A DNA stretch of 64,000 nucleotides from Pedobacter steynii (GCF_900103665.1 NZ_FNGY01000005.1:466641-530640), one strand, 5' to 3'. Numbered from the stretch's first letter, positions 8,988-17,824 are shown. Made by a program: numbers and translations. Notes: generated from the sequence alone by a model not told the origin.

Positions 8988-10559
8988 ATGTCCATAAAGT
9001 CCCTTTTTACATTTCTATGCCTGTTGAGTTTACAAAGCGTATTGTATGCACAGCAAGCCAAAGTTGATCTCAAAGGATATCCGGTTATTGCACATCAGGA
9101 TACCTTGTTTCACATCAAAAACAGATTGGGTTCCTTATCTGCTTCAGAACGGGCAGCGCGGACTTCAGAAAAAGTGGAGAACCTGGCGGATGACCTTCTT
9201 TTTGTGGCTGATTCTGTCAGGATTGAAGAGGACTCTGTAGTTACGGATCTGATCTATAAAGGGAATATCCTGATCAGCTTGTCTAAGGCCGACGCAGATT
9301 CGGTACGTATGGACAAAGGTGTGCTGGCAAAGACCTATCAGCAGATCATCGTAAAAAATGTAAAAGAATACAAAAGTGAAACAGATGTTACTGAATTATT
9401 GAAACGTGGGGGGTTAGGATTCCTAATCTTATTGACGCTCGGGGCCTCTATTTTCTATTTAAATAAATACTCCAACCGCTTCCGTGCCTGGATCAGTGTG
9501 AAACTGCAGAAAAGGATCGGAAACATTAAAATTAAGGATTACGAACTAATCAATAAAAGGAGTGAATTGTTGCTCATAGGCAGGTTACTGAACCTGCTTA
9601 AATTTCTATTGATGTTTTTACTGATCTACATCACACTTCCACTGGTGTTCCGTCTTTTTCCATGGACAAAGCCCTGGGGAGATAGCCTGATCAGTTTTGT
9701 GCTGAACCCACTGAAAAATATATTCAGTGCAATGATCAATTTCATTCCTAATCTGATTACGATCGTAGTCATCTTCTTTGTCTTTCATTACATTAAAAAG
9801 GGAATTAAGTTTTTAGCGGATGAGATAGAAACAGAGAAACTTAAGGTAAATGGTTTTTATCCTGACTGGGCAAAGCCAACTTACAATATCGTGAAAATTG
9901 TCCTGAATGCATTTATGCTGGTGGTGATCTGGCCATTTATTCCGGGCTCTAATTCTGAGATTTTCAAAGGGGTCTCTGTATTTTTAGGACTCTTGATTTC
10001 CTTTGGTTCTTCTTCTGCCATCAGTAATGGGGTTGCAGGAATGGTGATTACCTATATGCGGCCTTTTAAAATTGGCGACGTTGTGAAAATAGGAGACATC
10101 ACTGGGGCAGTACTCGAGAAATCTTTACTCGTTACGCGGTTAAAAACGATAAAAAATGAAATCATTACCATTCCGAACAGCGCGATTTTGAATGGCAATA
10201 CGGTTAATTATACGAGTTTATGCGTGAATGAAGGATTAATTATTCATTCTACCCTGACTCTGGGCTATGATATTCCATGGAAAACGATTCACGATTTGCT
10301 GATCAATGCAGCGCTTGGAACAGAAGGAGTTGTTAAGGAAAAGCAACCATTTGTATTGCAAACAAGTCTGGACGATTGGTATGTATCTTATCAGGTCAAT
10401 GCTTACGTTAATAAACCAGAAATCATGGCTTTGATTTACTCGGAGCTTCATAAAAATATCCATGAGGCTTTTGATGCTGCGGGAGTAGAGATCATGTCGC
10501 CACATTACCAGGCGATCAGAGATGGAAATGCGAGTACGTTGCCAGGACAGGGTGTATAA
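8988..10559 (+). CDS. mechanosensitive ion channel (MscS family)
   Basis: Inner-membrane channel that opens under membrane tension to protect against osmotic downshock. A signal peptide (residues 1-21) and a periplasmic region of about 110 residues precede five hydrophobic segments (about 135-155, 195-220, 245-270, 305-325 and 328-350). The last runs into the glycine/alanine-rich pore helix SSAISNGVAGM and the beta domain with GDVVKIGDITGAV. The C-terminal alpha/beta domain holds VEIMSPHYQAIRDGN. It is 523 residues, one of the larger MscS types. The coding frame stays open for about 40 codons after the TAA (see findings). Confidence 0.92.
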   Translation: MSIKSLFTFLCLLSLQSVLYAQQAKVDLKGYPVIAHQDTLFHIKNRLGSLSASERAARTSEKVENLADDLLFVADSVRIEEDSVVTDLIYKGNILISLSKADADSVRMDKGVLAKTYQQIIVKNVKEYKSETDVTELLKRGGLGFLILLTLGASIFYLNKYSNRFRAWISVKLQKRIGNIKIKDYELINKRSELLLIGRLLNLLKFLLMFLLIYITLPLVFRLFPWTKPWGDSLISFVLNPLKNIFSAMINFIPNLITIVVIFFVFHYIKKGIKFLADEIETEKLKVNGFYPDWAKPTYNIVKIVLNAFMLVVIWPFIPGSNSEIFKGVSVFLGLLISFGSSSAISNGVAGMVITYMRPFKIGDVVKIGDITGAVLEKSLLVTRLKTIKNEIITIPNSAILNGNTVNYTSLCVNEGLIIHSTLTLGYDIPWKTIHDLLINAALGTEGVVKEKQPFVLQTSLDDWYVSYQVNAYVNKPEIMALIYSELHKNIHEAFDAAGVEIMSPHYQAIRDGNASTLPGQGV

Positions 10560-10670
10560 TTCAATTGGAAGAAACATGGTTTAGTACCAAAGGGAAAGTA
10601 TGTTGGGAGAGATGCCAGGAGCAGCAGCCTAAGCACTGAGTACGACGTTCTACCGGAATACTATTTCATA

Positions 10671-10710
10671 AAAAAGGGCTGCTGTTTTTTTTCAAACAGC
10701 AGCCCTTTTA
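10671..10710. terminator. bidirectional terminator between the MscS gene and ahcY
   Basis: Strong hairpin with arms AGGGCTGCTGTTT and AAACAGCAGCCCT, flanked by an A run on the left and Ts on the right. It lies between the convergent MscS and ahcY genes and can serve both. Confidence 0.85.
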
Positions 10711-10727
10711 TTTATTTAAAGATATTT

Positions 10728-12044
10728 CTAGTATCTGTAAGCTTCAGGCTTGAATGGACCTTCAACAGGTACACCAATATAATCCGCTTGATGCTGATCT
10801 AAAACATCCAGTTCAACACCGATTTTTGCCAGGTGTAAACGGGCAACTTTTTCATCAAGATATTTAGGAAGAACATAAACTTTGTTCTCATATTTATCTG
10901 TATTTGTCCAAAGCTCTAACTGCGCTAAAGTTTGGTTGGTGAAAGAGTTCGACATTACAAAACTTGGGTGACCTGTAGCGCAACCTAAGTTTACCAAACG
11001 ACCTTCAGCCAATAGGATGATGTCTTTACCGTCAATAGTATATTTGTCAACCTGAGGTTTGATCTCAATTTTAGTATCACCATAGTTTGTGTTTAACCAG
11101 GCAACATCGATTTCATTATCGAAGTGACCAATGTTACAAACGATAGTTTTATCTTTCATCAGTTTGAAGTGTTCTGCACGAACGATATCACAGTTACCGG
11201 TAGTGGTTACCACGATGTCAGCTTCTTTAACTGCGGTAGAGAATTTTTTCACTTCATATCCTTCCATTGCTGCCTGTAATGCACAGATCGGGTCAATTTC
11301 AGATACGATTACACGTACACCTTGTGAGCTTAATGATTCCGCAGAACCTTTACCCACATCACCGTAACCTGCAACAACAGCAACTTTACCAGCCATCATT
11401 ACATCAGTTGCACGACGGATTGCATCAACCAATGACTCACGGCAACCGTATTTATTGTCGAATTTAGATTTGGTAACTGAATCGTTAACATTGATCGCAG
11501 GTAAATGTAAAGTGCCATTTTTCATGCGCTCATACAGACGGTGAACACCTGTAGTAGTTTCTTCAGATAAACCTTTAATTGCAGCAATCAGCTCAGGATA
11601 TTTATCGAATACCATGTTGGTTAAATCACCACCATCATCTAAGATCATATTTAATGGCTGACGCTCCGGACCAAAATGTAAAGTCTGCTCAATACACCAG
11701 TCGAAATCTACTTCATTCAGACCTTTCCAGGCATAAACCTGAATACCTGCAGCAGCAATAGCAGCAGCAGCGTGATCCTGTGTAGAAAAGATATTGCATG
11801 ATGACCAGGTAACTTCAGCACCCAGTTCAACTAAAGTTTCAATTAAAACTGCAGTCTGGATAGTCATGTGCAAACATCCTGCGATGCGCGCACCTTTTAA
11901 TGGTTTTGAAGGACCGAATTCTTCGCGTAATGACATTAGACCTGGCATCTCTGCCTCTGCTAATCCAATCTCTTTACGACCCCATTCTGCCAGTGAAATG
12001 TCCTTAACTTTATAAGGAACGTAAGTTGTCTCTACTGATGACAT
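10728..12044 (-). CDS. ahcY: adenosylhomocysteinase
   Basis: NAD-dependent hydrolysis of S-adenosylhomocysteine to homocysteine and adenosine, clearing the product of SAM methylation; cytoplasmic. Seen: the substrate-site residues in HMTIQTAVLIETL and NVNDSVTKSKFDN (catalytic Lys/Asp), the Rossmann motif AGYGDVGKGSAESL, and the C-terminal LDEKVARLHL...QADYIGVPVEGPFKPEAYRY. The 438 residues are normal for the bacterial form. It is transcribed alone from a good promoter about 90 bases upstream. Confidence 0.98.
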   Translation of the reverse strand: MSSVETTYVPYKVKDISLAEWGRKEIGLAEAEMPGLMSLREEFGPSKPLKGARIAGCLHMTIQTAVLIETLVELGAEVTWSSCNIFSTQDHAAAAIAAAGIQVYAWKGLNEVDFDWCIEQTLHFGPERQPLNMILDDGGDLTNMVFDKYPELIAAIKGLSEETTTGVHRLYERMKNGTLHLPAINVNDSVTKSKFDNKYGCRESLVDAIRRATDVMMAGKVAVVAGYGDVGKGSAESLSSQGVRVIVSEIDPICALQAAMEGYEVKKFSTAVKEADIVVTTTGNCDIVRAEHFKLMKDKTIVCNIGHFDNEIDVAWLNTNYGDTKIEIKPQVDKYTIDGKDIILLAEGRLVNLGCATGHPSFVMSNSFTNQTLAQLELWTNTDKYENKVYVLPKYLDEKVARLHLAKIGVELDVLDQHQADYIGVPVEGPFKPEAYRY

Positions 12045-12133
12045 ATTTATTTTATTTAAGTGATTAAATGCTTGTCTTTACTTGTTTTGATCTCCGAATA
12101 ACCGCCTTACAGCAAATCAGTTCAGATATTGTG

Positions 12134-12164
12134 CAAAATTACATAATAGTTTGACCAAATTCAA
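12134..12164 (-). promoter_or_regulatory. promoter of ahcY (TTG-N20-TAATTTTG)
   Basis: On the minus strand a TTG (12162-12164) is followed after 20 bases by TAATTTTG (12134-12141). This fits the Bacteroidota -33/-7 consensus in sequence and spacing. It gives a leader of about 80 bases with no obvious riboswitch fold. Confidence 0.75.
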
Positions 12165-12189
12165 TTTATAATGTCTGCGTAAAGTCCTA

Positions 12190-13398
12190 CTATTCTATAA
12201 ACCTGCTGCCGGTGCTCTCTGAAAATACAACCAACAGGTCATATCCCTTAATCCATTCTTTCATGGGTTCAGAGATTTTAAGTTTACCCATAAACACGAC
12301 ATTGCGAATGGGTCTTAAATCAAAAGTTGCCCATTCTTTGTCTTTCAGCTTTGCGGTAAATGGACTGAGCATACCCAGTGTGTCGCTCCTATCGTCATTA
12401 TTGGGCTGGATTGTCAGTTTGTTGTCGAGTGGGGCCATCACATTCATGGTTCCTTGCTTGCCATAAATCAGGATATGTAAGGGCTTTTTATTAGCCGATG
12501 CCGCGAGATTGTTTGCGAGATTTCCTACCTCGAAGACTCCTTTAAGATCATCTGTGCGGGGAAGGTGGTTGGCTCCAAGCTTAAAAAGCAATTTTGGGAC
12601 CTTAATTTCGTCGCTGGTAATATAAGGGGCAAGATAGTTCATCAGATTTTTCTTCATCAGGTTTGTCCTTAAGCGGTAGCTTCTGTTCCCAAAGGCAGGG
12701 ATACTCAATTTAAGGTAGTTCAGCATTTGTTTCGATAACTTACTTTCCTTTTGGAAATCAACAAGAAGGGAATCGACAGTGGCTGTTGTAATATGATATC
12801 CCCTGAAATCACCATATCTGTTTACGTCCTGATAAATGGGTAAATCCCATTTAAAGCATTCTTCTTTCTTTTGCAAAGCTTTTTTCTTGTTGGCAGGCGA
12901 TTTTGCTTCATTGGCCAGCATATCAAAAAAGCTACCAAGCCCCATCGTATTGAGCTCGTTTAATCCCCAGATGTCAATGTTTTTTAATTGCATTTGTCTG
13001 GCCAGTTCCATTTCCGGCTCCCAGCAATAAAAGGCAAAATCATAAGGATTTTGTTTGAAATGCGCAGAGTATTGCTCTGGATGAACACTTATCTTCTTTA
13101 AGCGCATTGCACTAAAGGGATCTATTTCCGTCACTAAAGCTGTGGGTTTGAAGATCTCTGCTATTCTGGTGGTAAAAACAGGAATTTCAGCTTCCCCATG
13201 TTCTTCACCTATCATCAGAAACTGTGTAGTTGCAATTTCCTTTTGAAGGAAATCCCAACCTTGCCCTTCAAAGTTTCCCTTTTCAAATTTAAACGCTTGC
13301 TTTTTGATCAGACTATCGAGTTTTAAGCTGTCAGAAGGGCCTGCGGTGATACGGTACCTGTTTTCTAAAGATGGATTATTTCTGGCGCAAAGAGACAA
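12190..13398 (-). CDS. ChaN/erythromycin-esterase-like exported protein, 5' frameshift
   Basis: A protein of about 400 residues containing FLMIGEEHGEAEIP and FKPTALVTEIDP, resembling the GExHG core of the erythromycin-esterase/ChaN/TraB-like fold. The activity is unknown and the family call is tentative. The in-frame start is a weak TTG giving MSLCARNNPS. In the next frame, a TTG at 13424 begins MKTLFTAVFCLFA, a signal peptide. One extra T in the T6 tract at 13397-13402 would join the two as MKTLFTAVFLSLCA-RNNPS. The gene is therefore probably an exported protein extending to 13424 that carries a one-base deletion, or that needs slippage, or reflects a sequencing error. The rest of the frame is intact. 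Confidence 0.6.
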   Translation of the reverse strand: MSLCARNNPSLENRYRITAGPSDSLKLDSLIKKQAFKFEKGNFEGQGWDFLQKEIATTQFLMIGEEHGEAEIPVFTTRIAEIFKPTALVTEIDPFSAMRLKKISVHPEQYSAHFKQNPYDFAFYCWEPEMELARQMQLKNIDIWGLNELNTMGLGSFFDMLANEAKSPANKKKALQKKEECFKWDLPIYQDVNRYGDFRGYHITTATVDSLLVDFQKESKLSKQMLNYLKLSIPAFGNRSYRLRTNLMKKNLMNYLAPYITSDEIKVPKLLFKLGANHLPRTDDLKGVFEVGNLANNLAASANKKPLHILIYGKQGTMNVMAPLDNKLTIQPNNDDRSDTLGMLSPFTAKLKDKEWATFDLRPIRNVVFMGKLKISEPMKEWIKGYDLLVVFSESTGSRFIE

Positions 13399-13459
13399 AA
13401 AACTGCGGTGAAAAGTGTTTTCAAGTACTTGGGTTTAGGTTTTGTATAAAAACAGTAGA

Positions 13460-13864
13460 CTATGTTCTTTGTAATATGTTACGGTTAATGATGAAGAAAG
13501 CAGCTCCGCAGACAGCGATAGTTAAGATGGAATTTAGCAGGACATGAATCCATATTCCCATAACGGAAAAAGTACTCCAGCTGGCTACACGGTCATTGAA
13601 CTCCATATAATTCATCAATAGCCAGAAAATGACCAATACCAAAGTACTTAGAATGACCTTACTCAGTATTGATTTTCTTTTTAGCATCAGCAATAAGCAA
13701 TTTAAAAATATCAGGGAAATGAGGGCATACCAATGAAGGTAAGCTATAGGGGAGTTGCTCATGTCTGCGGCTGATACCCCCTCGGGTGCTGACCAGAGCA
13801 CCTGGACATAAGTACAGATTACTGCGCTAAGGTTGAATAATACGATTTTATGGTTGCTGGTCAT
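13460..13864 (-). CDS. small integral membrane protein
   Basis: No family recognised. The protein has 134 residues with four hydrophobic segments: NHKIVLFNLSAVICTYVQVLW, the LHWYALISLIFLNCLLLML region, SKVILSTLVLVIFWLLM, and the WIHVLLNSILTIAVCGAAFFII region. It is thus a four-helix inner-membrane protein. I chose the ATG at 13864 (MTSNHKIVLF); the frame is open 60 codons further up, but that part is polar, low-complexity and has no good start. It lies between two genes for exported proteins on the same strand. Confidence 0.65.
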   Translation of the reverse strand: MTSNHKIVLFNLSAVICTYVQVLWSAPEGVSAADMSNSPIAYLHWYALISLIFLNCLLLMLKRKSILSKVILSTLVLVIFWLLMNYMEFNDRVASWSTFSVMGIWIHVLLNSILTIAVCGAAFFIINRNILQRT

Positions 13865-14072
13865 GATATTTTTTAAGTCAGGATAAAGTAGATAAAAAAG
13901 AATATACGGACTTTGTGTATGATGACTTATACTATTTTGATACCGCTTTAGATAACCGTTTATTACCTGCTGATAAAAATAACCTGGAGATTTTTTAGCA
14001 TGGACGGCCCGTTTTCCATTGAGCTTTGTTGAGTGCCATATCAACGGCCGTCCATGTAATGTTGTTGTCTAT

Positions 14073-14843
14073 CTAAAATTTTATGAGTAATTTTTCAGAA
14101 TTAAGCTGATCATTGCTGTAGTATTCAAAGAACCAATCTCCATTCTTTTTGAGTACGATGCCGTTAGACTTTCCGTTATCTGCAATAAAATAATCCTGTA
14201 CTGATGTTTTAAGCAGGGTTAAGACTTTTTTTGGTGTGGTATCTATCAATTGAAATCCATTCGCTGTTGGTTGTGCGTATAAGGTTCCTGCGGGTTGAGT
14301 TGTGGCTACTGCCAGCGCTTCTTTTGCTACAGGAAGAGGTTCTGCAACTTGTTTTACAACAGGGGCGACTGTTGCCGCAGCTGGGACCCTTTGCTGAACC
14401 GGCGCATTTGTTGATCCGTTGTATGCGTATTCCGTCTCCGTCAGGGAAGTAAATGCATCCCTTAGTGCAAGATTATAAGATGCTTTAAACTCTTTTTCCC
14501 TGCTTTTTCCTTCCTTGCTTTTAAAAACAACATTACCCTGACAGTCCTTTAATAAAAGGGTGATATTGGTGGTGAACATCCCATTCTTTTCTAATACATC
14601 GGTTGTCAGTGCATTACATTTGTTGTTGGCGATTTCGGTAGGTAGCTCAGCGTTATCAAAATATACCGTAAATCCCTTTTCTTCTAATAATAACTTGGTC
14701 AGCGTGTTTAATCGATATTGATCATTTTGCTTAAGAAAGTTAAATTTTTCAGGTACCAGAACATATTTGTAGTTGTTAATCGTATTCTGGGCGAAGCCTG
14801 AAAAAGGGAGAACTAAAATGAGTAATAAAAGGTACTTTTTCAT
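14073..14843 (-). CDS. exported protein of unknown function
   Basis: The 256 residues begin with a clear signal peptide (MKKYLLLLILVLPFSGFAQ) and continue with NYKYVLVPEKFNFLKQNDQYRLNTLTKLLLEEKGF. I know this pattern from conserved hypothetical proteins of Bacteroidota but not with a function. The middle (about 150-195) is a proline/alanine/valine-rich linker. The end forms a small beta domain (NGIVLKKNGDWFFEYYSNDQL). Two cysteines in the mature N-terminal domain (KCNALTTD, KDCQGN) could form a disulfide. Confidence 0.75.
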   Translation of the reverse strand: MKKYLLLLILVLPFSGFAQNTINNYKYVLVPEKFNFLKQNDQYRLNTLTKLLLEEKGFTVYFDNAELPTEIANNKCNALTTDVLEKNGMFTTNITLLLKDCQGNVVFKSKEGKSREKEFKASYNLALRDAFTSLTETEYAYNGSTNAPVQQRVPAAATVAPVVKQVAEPLPVAKEALAVATTQPAGTLYAQPTANGFQLIDTTPKKVLTLLKTSVQDYFIADNGKSNGIVLKKNGDWFFEYYSNDQLNSEKLLIKF

Positions 14844-14981
14844 ATTGAAATTGTTCTAAATCAGTTAATGAGTATCATTCCTGGCTACCGCAAATGACAG
14901 CAGCCCAATGTGCGCTATAAATATAGTTTTTATTGTTTCAAACTTAAACAAGGCGAATCAAAGATTCGATGTGGTTTTATC

Positions 14982-16352
14982 TTATCTGTAGATTTTTCCA
15001 TTTTTAATAACGGTTTTCGATAGGCTGAAATTATGGTAATCGTCAAAAGGACTTTTGTCCCATATCAACAGGTTGGCCAGCTTTCCTTTTTCCAGCGTTC
15101 CTGTTTCCTGGTCAATGTTAATCGCTTTTGCCCCATTGATGGTTGCAATTTTAAAAGCATCAGCCACGGAAAATCCATATTTACAAAAAAGGATCAATTC
15201 TGAGATGTTTACCTTTCCTCCGTTTGGTCCGTCCGAACCGAGCCGAATTTCAATCCCTTTATCCTGCATTTTTTTTGCATATTTCATCAGGATTGAAAAA
15301 TTTTGCAGGCATCTTTTAGTTTGATCTTCTGTGAGCAGGATGTCTGCAGGCCTGGTGTAATAAGTGGGTTGAAATTGCTCGTATAGTCTGTGAATTGTGG
15401 TAGAGAAGGTTGCCTTTTTTTGGGCCAGGGCCACTATAAATGCGTCCATTTCAGCGGGCTTGTTCTCCTCAATGAAACGGAACTGCTCCAGATAACATTC
15501 CAGGAACCTTGCTTCTGTATTTATTTCTCCAAAATGAGCTTTAAATTGTTTGTCGAATTGAGTTTTGTCCGTTTCGGAGGTAATTATTGTATTTGGAATG
15601 GCTGCAAGATGTTCATAATTAATTAATCCGATCGCTAAAGTTTCATTGATGGTCAGGTAATCGGAACTGAAATCACTAATATGGCCGTAAATTCCCATGC
15701 CGAGACTGTCTGCTATTTTGTAGGCTGTTATAAATTCCGGCCTTTGAAGGCGATAATACAACTTAACACGATGGATCCCTTTCCTGTGGTATTCCAGGAT
15801 CTTTTGTTTTGCGGATTCCGGTGTTTCTACAGTTGTGTGTGCGATATAGGGAGTTCTTTTTTCTTTTGAGATTAATGCTCCGCCTGAGATATACAGGTCC
15901 GTGTAGCTGGCGTTTTGATTTTTCTGCCAGCTTAATAGCGGTGCCAGCCAGTTTTCCGGCTGGCCCATGGTTAATACCGTTGTGGTTCCAAAAGGAAGGT
16001 ATTCGTCGGACAGTTTTTTGCGCAAATTCTTCAAAGCATCTTTGGCCAGAAATGCCGGTGCTTTTTTATAATCTCCAAAGACATCTGTCGGATGAATATG
16101 TGTATCAATAAAAGCGGGTGTGACTAATTTTCCTTTTGCATCGATGGCCCGTTTTGCAGAATATACATTTGAACCATCAGTTAATTTTTCAATTCTGCCA
16201 TTGTGTATAAGGATGTTTTGATCCTTAGTGATGATGCCGGTTCTAACATCAAGAACCTGGGCATTTGTAATGATTAAGTCGTATTGCCTATTCTGACCAA
16301 AAGCTGAAGCCAAAGAGAGTAACAGCATTATTGTTAATGTTATTTTTCGCAT
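14982..16352 (-). CDS. exported amidohydrolase family protein
   Basis: Metal-dependent hydrolase of the amidohydrolase superfamily (imidazolonepropionase-like branch), exported by a signal peptide (MRKITLTIMLLLSLASAFGQ). The metal site is seen as THIHPTD (about residues 84-90, HxH), the later His in GHISDF and YEHLA, and the Asp in LGSDGPNGGK. The C-terminal small beta domain (LEKGKLANLLIWD) completes the fold. The substrate is unknown. It starts 37 bases after the DUF1028 gene and is probably in one operon with it, which hints at amide or peptide turnover by inference only. Confidence 0.85.
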   Translation of the reverse strand: MRKITLTIMLLLSLASAFGQNRQYDLIITNAQVLDVRTGIITKDQNILIHNGRIEKLTDGSNVYSAKRAIDAKGKLVTPAFIDTHIHPTDVFGDYKKAPAFLAKDALKNLRKKLSDEYLPFGTTTVLTMGQPENWLAPLLSWQKNQNASYTDLYISGGALISKEKRTPYIAHTTVETPESAKQKILEYHRKGIHRVKLYYRLQRPEFITAYKIADSLGMGIYGHISDFSSDYLTINETLAIGLINYEHLAAIPNTIITSETDKTQFDKQFKAHFGEINTEARFLECYLEQFRFIEENKPAEMDAFIVALAQKKATFSTTIHRLYEQFQPTYYTRPADILLTEDQTKRCLQNFSILMKYAKKMQDKGIEIRLGSDGPNGGKVNISELILFCKYGFSVADAFKIATINGAKAINIDQETGTLEKGKLANLLIWDKSPFDDYHNFSLSKTVIKNGKIYR

Positions 16353-16389
16353 TTCTTTAAAAAGGGGAATATAGCAAATATTGAATAAC

Positions 16390-17055
16390 CTAAGCCTGCG
16401 GGAGCGTATTCAATATGAAGATGAGCAGACCGAAAAAAGCAACAAATAACTCACCCGGTTTTGCTACCGTAAGAAATGCGCTTGACGCTTTTTTGTCACC
16501 ACAGCGCTTATCACCTCCATATTCGGCTCCTGCTTCCAAAGCGAGCATCAACACATCCTGAATGCTCAAGGATGCCTTTTGGGCTTTAATGGCAGCTTGA
16601 AGGATTTTATTAAAAACCTGATTATTGCTTAAGGTATTGCCCTGAACGGATATCCCCGTTGAAGTTGTACTTCCTTTAGCATCGTTTGTTTCTGTTCCGG
16701 TGTAAGTTTGCGGTTGATCCATCCCATTCAGGCACACGATTCCGTATTGCTGTTGTTCGGGATCAAATTCAGGGTTCCTGAGTGCCTCCAGGATTTCTTG
16801 CGGCGATGCATCAGCAAGGATCATTTGAAGCCCTTTGTTCCGCGCATTTTTATTGCTCATGGCTTGCACAACAATTGCACCTTTGCCAGGAGCAATCGCA
16901 CCGATACCATAGACACTAAAGGTGCATGAGGCACCGGCTACGCCAATTTCTTTTGTCCTGGGATCGATCACAATAATCGACCAGGTTGCTTTAGCATTCA
17001 GGGTTAATGCGAGTAGCAAACTTGATATTGATAGAAAATATTTGAATTTGCGCAT
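16390..17055 (-). CDS. DUF1028 domain-containing exported protein
   Basis: DUF1028 proteins are Ntn-hydrolase-like and are often found with amidases. Seen: a signal peptide (MRKFKYFLSISSLLLALTLNAKA), then TWSIIVIDPRTKEIGVAGAS, GKGAIVVQAMSN, and the conserved C-terminal GGDKRCGDKKASSAFLTVAKPGE. After that motif the protein ends in a hydrophobic stretch (LFVAFFGLLIFIL) instead of the usual polar strand and helix, so the C-terminus may be altered. At 221 residues it is on the short side. It is the first gene of a pair with the amidohydrolase. Confidence 0.85.
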   Translation of the reverse strand: MRKFKYFLSISSLLLALTLNAKATWSIIVIDPRTKEIGVAGASCTFSVYGIGAIAPGKGAIVVQAMSNKNARNKGLQMILADASPQEILEALRNPEFDPEQQQYGIVCLNGMDQPQTYTGTETNDAKGSTTSTGISVQGNTLSNNQVFNKILQAAIKAQKASLSIQDVLMLALEAGAEYGGDKRCGDKKASSAFLTVAKPGELFVAFFGLLIFILNTLPQA

Positions 17056-17091
17056 ATCATAAAGATATGTAATAGATTGAAAATCAGTTGG

Positions 17092-17130
17092 AAAAAAGAA
17101 GGGAGAGTGGCCGTTTTACCGAACTCTCCC
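17092..17130 (-). terminator. hairpin terminator in the tRNA-like duplicate
   Basis: Stem GGGAGAGT/ACTCTCCC (17101-17130) followed on the minus strand by a T-rich run. Its loop contains CGGTAAAACGG, identical to the loop of the terminator behind the real tRNA-Asn, which shows common origin. Confidence 0.7.
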
Positions 17131-17170
17131 TGTTGTGCTCCCGGTACCAGGTAAATCTCGAACCAATTAT
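17131..17170 (-). repeat. degenerate tRNA-Asn 3' half (remnant)
   Basis: On the minus strand this reads GGTTCGAGATTTACCTGGTA then CCGGGAGCAC. It aligns with the T-arm and 3' acceptor strand of the intact tRNA-Asn at 17914-17987 plus its CAC trailer. The 5' half and the anticodon arm are missing, so it cannot be a working tRNA. Together with the terminator next to it, it duplicates the tRNA/terminator unit about 780 bases away. Confidence 0.6.
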
Positions 17171-17254
17171 TGCTTCATTGAATAAATTGGCAGATTTTAG
17201 CATGATGTTTTGTTAAAATCGATTTAAATTTTTAGTAAAATAACAAACTGATTT

Positions 17255-17797
17255 TTATTCTTTTATAGATATATAAGTTTCTACTTCGGCATGATCTCCA
17301 TCGTAATATTTTTTTTCGTGAATAGTGAAATCAGCTTTATAGGCCCGGTTTAATTTGTCATTTTGCCATATCTCCAGCCAGGTATTGAAAACTGCTGCTG
17401 GCATCTTACCTTTAGAAATGAATTTTTGATAGGCAGCTGTTTCAATTGTTATTCCGACAAAGCCCTGCGGAATATTTTCCAGCGAGCTTACAGCAAGTCC
17501 AATAATGGTGGTATATGGGCCATTGAAGTCCGCTTTATAATCTGTGTAAACTGCATAAATATCATCATTGACTTTGTTTGGAATTTGTCTTTGTATTTCC
17601 TCAGTCCAAAATTTAACCCATAATTTTTCAATGTCTTTGGCAGATTGTCCGTTTTCATTGGTTGTTCTTGTTGAAATTCCAATTACGTTAAATTTTTGAA
17701 TGTTCATTGCTGTAGATCTTTTGGTTTGTGATTGAGCGGCGAAGGAGCATAGCATGAATGCAATAAGCATCCGATACTGAAAGTTCTTTGTTGTCAT
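17255..17797 (-). CDS. exported GyrI-like small-molecule-binding protein
   Basis: The 180 residues have a signal peptide (MTTKNFQYRMLIAFMLCSFAAQSQ) and then one GyrI/AraC effector-binding-like domain: FNVIGISTRT, a helix with DIEKLWVKFWTE, DIYAVYTDYKADFNGPYTTIIG, then PAAVFNTWLEIW and the final AEVETYISI. Such domains normally sit in the cytoplasm as ligand sensors or gyrase inhibitors, so export is unusual. Its role is unknown. It lies alone between the tRNA-Asn terminator and the degenerate tRNA copy, with its own -7 box TAGATTTG. Confidence 0.72.
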   Translation of the reverse strand: MTTKNFQYRMLIAFMLCSFAAQSQTKRSTAMNIQKFNVIGISTRTTNENGQSAKDIEKLWVKFWTEEIQRQIPNKVNDDIYAVYTDYKADFNGPYTTIIGLAVSSLENIPQGFVGITIETAAYQKFISKGKMPAAVFNTWLEIWQNDKLNRAYKADFTIHEKKYYDGDHAEVETYISIKE

Positions 17798-17816
17798 TAT
17801 TATATTTGTTAGGGAA

Positions 17817-17824
17817 CAAATCTA
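17817..17824 (-). promoter_or_regulatory. -7 box TAGATTTG of the GyrI-like gene
   Basis: Exact TAnnTTTG box, 20 bases before the ATG at 17797. A TTG occurs 14 bases upstream, shorter than the usual 19-21 spacing. Confidence 0.5.

Noticed and set aside
10236..10577. 113-codon minus-strand ORF inside the MscS gene
   Set aside because: It is a shadow of the MscS reading frame; its product has no domain pattern.
12045..12130. SAH riboswitch in the ahcY leader
   Set aside because: The leader is about 80 bases and AT-rich, and I find no conserved SAH-riboswitch core or pseudoknot; the gene has an ordinary promoter.
17131..17170. a second functional tRNA
   Set aside because: Only the T-arm and 3' acceptor are recognisable; the 5' acceptor strand, D-arm and anticodon arm are missing.
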